Below, piece by piece: positions 60,890 to 64,000 of a DNA stretch of 64,000 nucleotides. The notes under the pieces were generated by a model, which ran no database searches, had not been told where the DNA came from, and saw only the letters and a list, made by a program, of their open reading frames with translations. Position 1 is the first letter of the stretch. Every line of letters begins with the position of its first letter. The stretch is taken from NCBI GenBank assembly GCA_034189225.1, contig JAXHVL010000026.1, positions 1-64,000 of the forward strand, in the 5' to 3' direction. The stretch is from JAXHTY01 sp034189225. Lineage in GTDB: Bacteria > Desulfobacterota > Desulfobacteria > Desulfobacterales > Desulfosudaceae. The position numbers were made by a program, and so were the translations under genes.

Positions 60890-63800
60890 TCAATCCACCG
60901 GCACCAGCCGAAGGGCGAAATTTTTCATTTCATAAATAAAGATACCATCCACCTTCAGAAAGCCATCGGCGTGGAGGGTTGGATAGGGCGATTCCACGAT
61001 TCGGGTGATGTCGGCGTCCACGGTGACCATGTGGTTGGCGGGAATCACCTGACCGCGATAGATCCATTCATGTTCGTTTTCAGGTAGAAACTCAAACCGG
61101 TGGGTCTTCTCCAGCGCCGGCCAGCGCTGAATACCGGCGAATTTCATGAGCTGGATAAAGGATTCCAGTCCCAGGGACCCCGGGCACACAGGATCCTGGT
61201 AGAAGTGGGGCTTGAAAAACCATTCGTCCGGGTCCACGGTTTTGGTACCCCGGACAAACCCCAGGCCGTGGGTTCCGCCATCCGGTATCCAGGCCGTGAT
61301 CTTATCGATCATGCGAAGGGCTCTGGCGGGCATGGCAAGAGGCGGGGCCGGGACCTGCTCCGGATCGTCCGGTGAAATGGGCGCGGCAGGTTCAAATTCT
61401 TGGCATGCCGCGTTTTCAAAATGTTCAGGGTCAGGCTCATAAGCGCGCTCCCGTGCCCTGGGAACCCCCACCTGCCGGGCCAGTGCAGCCCCGGAAAAAA
61501 ACCCGAAATAGGTGGTCCCCTCATACACCATCCGGTTGTCGTCGTCTGACAACACCTGGATGTCGAAATGCTGGACTATCATTCCGCCGGATTCAGAAAC
61601 CTTGGTCATACGGGCGCGCATGGTCAGTGTCTTTTTTTCGTTTATCAGATCCAGGTGCTGAACGCCCGTACCCCCCAGGTTTCTGAACTTCAGGTCTTTT
61701 TCGCTTCGCAAAGCCGAGCCAGCGTAGGCGGCCAGCCATCCGCAGGGCTGAAGCGCAATCTCGAGCAGCACGGCAAAGGGCATGGAAGGCTGACGGTTGG
61801 CCCGGAAGTACCAGTCATCCGGCACCACCGTGTATTCGGCTTCAATCCAGCCGCCGGGCCTGACCGCCCACTGTTCATGGTCGATACAGGTCACCCGGTC
61901 CATGAAAAAATACGGCGGGCCGGGCAACCGGGCGATGACGCGGTCGTTGTCGAATATCCGGTAGGGTTCGCCGAATGCCTCGGAAGGCTTGCCCACCGCA
62001 TAGGCCAGCAGTTGTTCCCGACTGAACAGGGTGGGTTTTTCACCCGTTCCGGAAGGAACCTTTGTTCCCCGGTCCCCCCATAAACCTTCCAGCTCGTCTT
62101 TTGTCAGCCCGGTAATCTTCAACGACATCTGCTCAAACATCACGATACGTTCGCCGTCCGCATGCATAAAGGCGTCGGCGATCACATAGGGTTCGGGGGT
62201 GTATCCAATTTCAGCGACCTCCACCTCGTAAATCACCTGCTTTGTATCGGCTGTGACCGGCCCCCGGCACTTCAGGACGCTTCCCCGGTCCGGCACCGGC
62301 TCAAAGCAGACATCTTCCCGCCCGGACACCCATCCCATGCGCAGCAGCAGGACCCGAAGGGCATGCTCGCAGCACTGGTACATCAAGGTACCGGGCATGA
62401 CCATGTCATCCACAAAGTGACAGGTGAGAAACCAGTCATCCGGGTGAATGTCCGCCTCGGCCCGAATGTTGCCCAGCCTGTAGCGGCCGCCTTCCGGCTC
62501 AAGGGATTTCACCCGGTGAATCAGGGCCATACGGCCGCCGGGCAGGCTGAGGGATTCGGACAGACGGAGACCGGCGAACAGCTCGCCGAAGCAGGCTTCG
62601 AGATCGCCCCGCCGAAGCGCTTCGATCCGGTCATCGTCATAGGATTCACTATAAACGGGCACCAGCGGCCGCCACCCGGATATTTTGCCTTCCCGCGGCT
62701 GCATGTCCTCCTTTTTCAGGACAATACCGCCGGATTCCTTGACTTCCCGTGAGGTAAAAAAACCGGCACACCCGTTGCGCATGGTGATCACGTGGCGGCC
62801 GTGAATGTACCCTTCAAATTCGAAAAAGAAAAGATAGGTCTCCCCCTGGCGCACAAACCGGTGAATGGCGATCTCATAGCGGATCACGTCGCCGGGCCTG
62901 GGCAGGCCTTCGTGAAAGGTGGCCACCGCGTCCAGCAGACGGTAGCTGCGCTTTGCTTTGACCACCAGATCGATGCCAAGGTATGAACAGAGAAACAGAT
63001 CAGCCTGGCCCGCCTCGATGGCGATGCACACGGGGACCCGTCCCCCGTCGAGGTACCAGGCCCCCGGATGAACATCGTGTTCGGTAACCACTTTTCCGGG
63101 TCCCAAAGACCCCTTTTCCCCTTCCACGGACAGAATCCGGTCCACCAGCATCAGGGGTTCATCCGGCAGGCGCACCCGCACATCGTAGGTATCCACAACG
63201 GCAAATTCCGGCCCCAGCACCTTTGCCACCGACCCCACGGCGAACTCCATGCACATCGACCGGTCAAAGGCCGGCATTTCCCTTTCCGGCGAAGCGGGAG
63301 GTGTCGCAGGTTTGGCAGACGGCGAATCCAGGTGGTTTGCGCCGCCTTGGCCCCCGCCATCCGCCAGCGGAAGGTTATCCGCAACCTCCCGGATAATGGC
63401 GGGATCGCCGGTCCCGAGGGCCTTTTCCAGCAATTGTGCCTGCAGGGCAAAGGCCTGGGCATACACGTCGTTCATGTATCCGGAAAATTCCAGAAAGGCT
63501 TGATGCGCATCCGCGGTAGCGCCGGCATCCCGAACCACTTCCGCCATGAGCTCTTCCCAGGTTTTTTCATCCGGACGGCCATATTCGCTTGCGGGTGCAT
63601 ATCCGGTTTGGCTTTGGTTCCGGCCGGCCTGTGGGATGTCCACGGTCACGCCATGCGGTATTCGATCGCCGGGCCGGTCATCTTCCAGCGTTTGCCCGGC
63701 CGGTTGTTCAGCCGCCGGCTGCCGGCCCTTTTCTTCCGGCCCCAACGCACCGGCCGGAAGTGGCGGTAATTCGAGGGGTCTGCCGGTGGGCACCATAACC

Positions 63801-64000
63801 CCCTGGGCATCGGCCATCCCGGTATCGACGCTTTCCTGAACCTCAGTGTCCCCGTAGAGCCAGTCCAGGTCCACCCTTACCCGCTCGGCGATCAGGGTGC
63901 CCAGAAATTTGAGAATGGTAAGATAACCGTTTCCCGAGCGATTGCAGGCGGAAACGGCCAGGTGGGGATCGTCTCCCAGTATCCGGTCAATCATCCGGGT
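60890..64000 (-). CDS. PUFA synthase subunit with four hotdog dehydratase domains, partial (PfaC-like)
   Basis: At least 1034 residues; open at the right edge, so the N-terminal part is missing. The first visible residues (ACNRSGNGYLTILKFLG...VRVDLDWLY) look like the end of an acyltransferase or ketosynthase-linked region. Then come four FabA-type hotdog units at about 255-430, 480-660, 700-870 and 905-1034. Units 2 (FLTCHFVDDMVMPGTLMYQ) and 4 (FKPHFYQDPVCPGSLGLES) keep the catalytic His/Asp; units 1 (WYLDGGRVPVCIAIEAGQ) and 3 (YFRANRQPSMPFAVLLE) lack it and pair with them as double hotdogs. Makes cis double bonds in long-chain PUFA-like products. Confidence 0.88.
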   Translation of the reverse strand, partial: TRMIDRILGDDPHLAVSACNRSGNGYLTILKFLGTLIAERVRVDLDWLYGDTEVQESVDTGMADAQGVMVPTGRPLELPPLPAGALGPEEKGRQPAAEQPAGQTLEDDRPGDRIPHGVTVDIPQAGRNQSQTGYAPASEYGRPDEKTWEELMAEVVRDAGATADAHQAFLEFSGYMNDVYAQAFALQAQLLEKALGTGDPAIIREVADNLPLADGGGQGGANHLDSPSAKPATPPASPEREMPAFDRSMCMEFAVGSVAKVLGPEFAVVDTYDVRVRLPDEPLMLVDRILSVEGEKGSLGPGKVVTEHDVHPGAWYLDGGRVPVCIAIEAGQADLFLCSYLGIDLVVKAKRSYRLLDAVATFHEGLPRPGDVIRYEIAIHRFVRQGETYLFFFEFEGYIHGRHVITMRNGCAGFFTSREVKESGGIVLKKEDMQPREGKISGWRPLVPVYSESYDDDRIEALRRGDLEACFGELFAGLRLSESLSLPGGRMALIHRVKSLEPEGGRYRLGNIRAEADIHPDDWFLTCHFVDDMVMPGTLMYQCCEHALRVLLLRMGWVSGREDVCFEPVPDRGSVLKCRGPVTADTKQVIYEVEVAEIGYTPEPYVIADAFMHADGERIVMFEQMSLKITGLTKDELEGLWGDRGTKVPSGTGEKPTLFSREQLLAYAVGKPSEAFGEPYRIFDNDRVIARLPGPPYFFMDRVTCIDHEQWAVRPGGWIEAEYTVVPDDWYFRANRQPSMPFAVLLEIALQPCGWLAAYAGSALRSEKDLKFRNLGGTGVQHLDLINEKKTLTMRARMTKVSESGGMIVQHFDIQVLSDDDNRMVYEGTTYFGFFSGAALARQVGVPRARERAYEPDPEHFENAACQEFEPAAPISPDDPEQVPAPPLAMPARALRMIDKITAWIPDGGTHGLGFVRGTKTVDPDEWFFKPHFYQDPVCPGSLGLESFIQLMKFAGIQRWPALEKTHRFEFLPENEHEWIYRGQVIPANHMVTVDADITRIVESPYPTLHADGFLKVDGIFIYEMKNFALRLVPVD

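Overview
The window reads like the chromosome of a sulfate-reducing-type Desulfobacterota bacterium (Desulfobacterales-like). The signs are an archaeal-type entry to the shikimate pathway (DhnA-class aldolase plus 3-dehydroquinate synthase II), a CooC nickel-insertion ATPase, a CheX phosphatase, a DUF134/Mrp pair, a complete type II secretion system (T2SS) and the dehydratase end of a PfaC-like polyunsaturated fatty acid synthase. This is inferred from gene content; there is no rRNA in the window. No tRNA, rRNA or CRISPR array was recognised.

Layout. 1-0.9 kb: a decayed IS3-family element whose orfA is split by a 247-bp MITE. 1.0-8.6 kb (minus strand): an aromatic amino acid operon running ADTH synthase, DHQ synthase II, pheA, aroA, aroC, tyrA and a PaaI-type thioesterase. 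It is preceded by a Phe/Tyr-rich leader peptide and an intrinsic terminator, a classical-looking transcription attenuator. 8.6-15.5 kb: a CheX-like protein, a helicase-exonuclease fusion resembling MrfA plus MrfB, a YfaZ-like outer-membrane protein, Mrp, DUF134 with a palindromic operator on its own promoter, and an enoyl-CoA hydratase. 15.6-36.2 kb: a more AT-rich accessory island with many transposon remnants. It holds a nucleotidyltransferase / alkaline-phosphatase-fold / glycosyltransferase operon (minus), an unassigned plus-strand set (two paralogous HxxxD acyltransferase-like proteins, a GNAT-like protein, a CapK-type adenylate-forming enzyme, an exported Ntn hydrolase, a flippase-like membrane protein, CapA and a DegT aminotransferase), and a minus-strand polysaccharide set (DUF2304-GT2, GT2, GalE, Wzx).

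36.4-54.3 kb: a large REC-DUF4388-TM-repeat-DUF1566 protein and gspF on the plus strand, facing a minus-strand operon gspG-H-I-J-K-L-M-N-C-D-E followed by a YidD-like protein and a TPR protein. 54.5-64 kb: an HU/IHF-type protein, a U32 peptidase-family protein, CooC, an SKI2-like helicase, a PIN toxin/antitoxin pair, and a multi-hotdog PUFA synthase subunit cut by the window edge.

Between genes lie several dispersed repeat classes: a ~150-bp element with GTAAAAAGTC ends, a 145-bp structured element whose ends differ between copies yet pair within each copy, long hairpins built of ~8-10-nt words, a GGGACAGTTT palindrome of the RAYT type, and a GTTCCCACGC palindrome. The strongest regulatory observations are the aromatic leader-peptide attenuator and the DUF134 operator; the least explained gene set is the acyltransferase/adenylating-enzyme/Ntn-hydrolase cluster.
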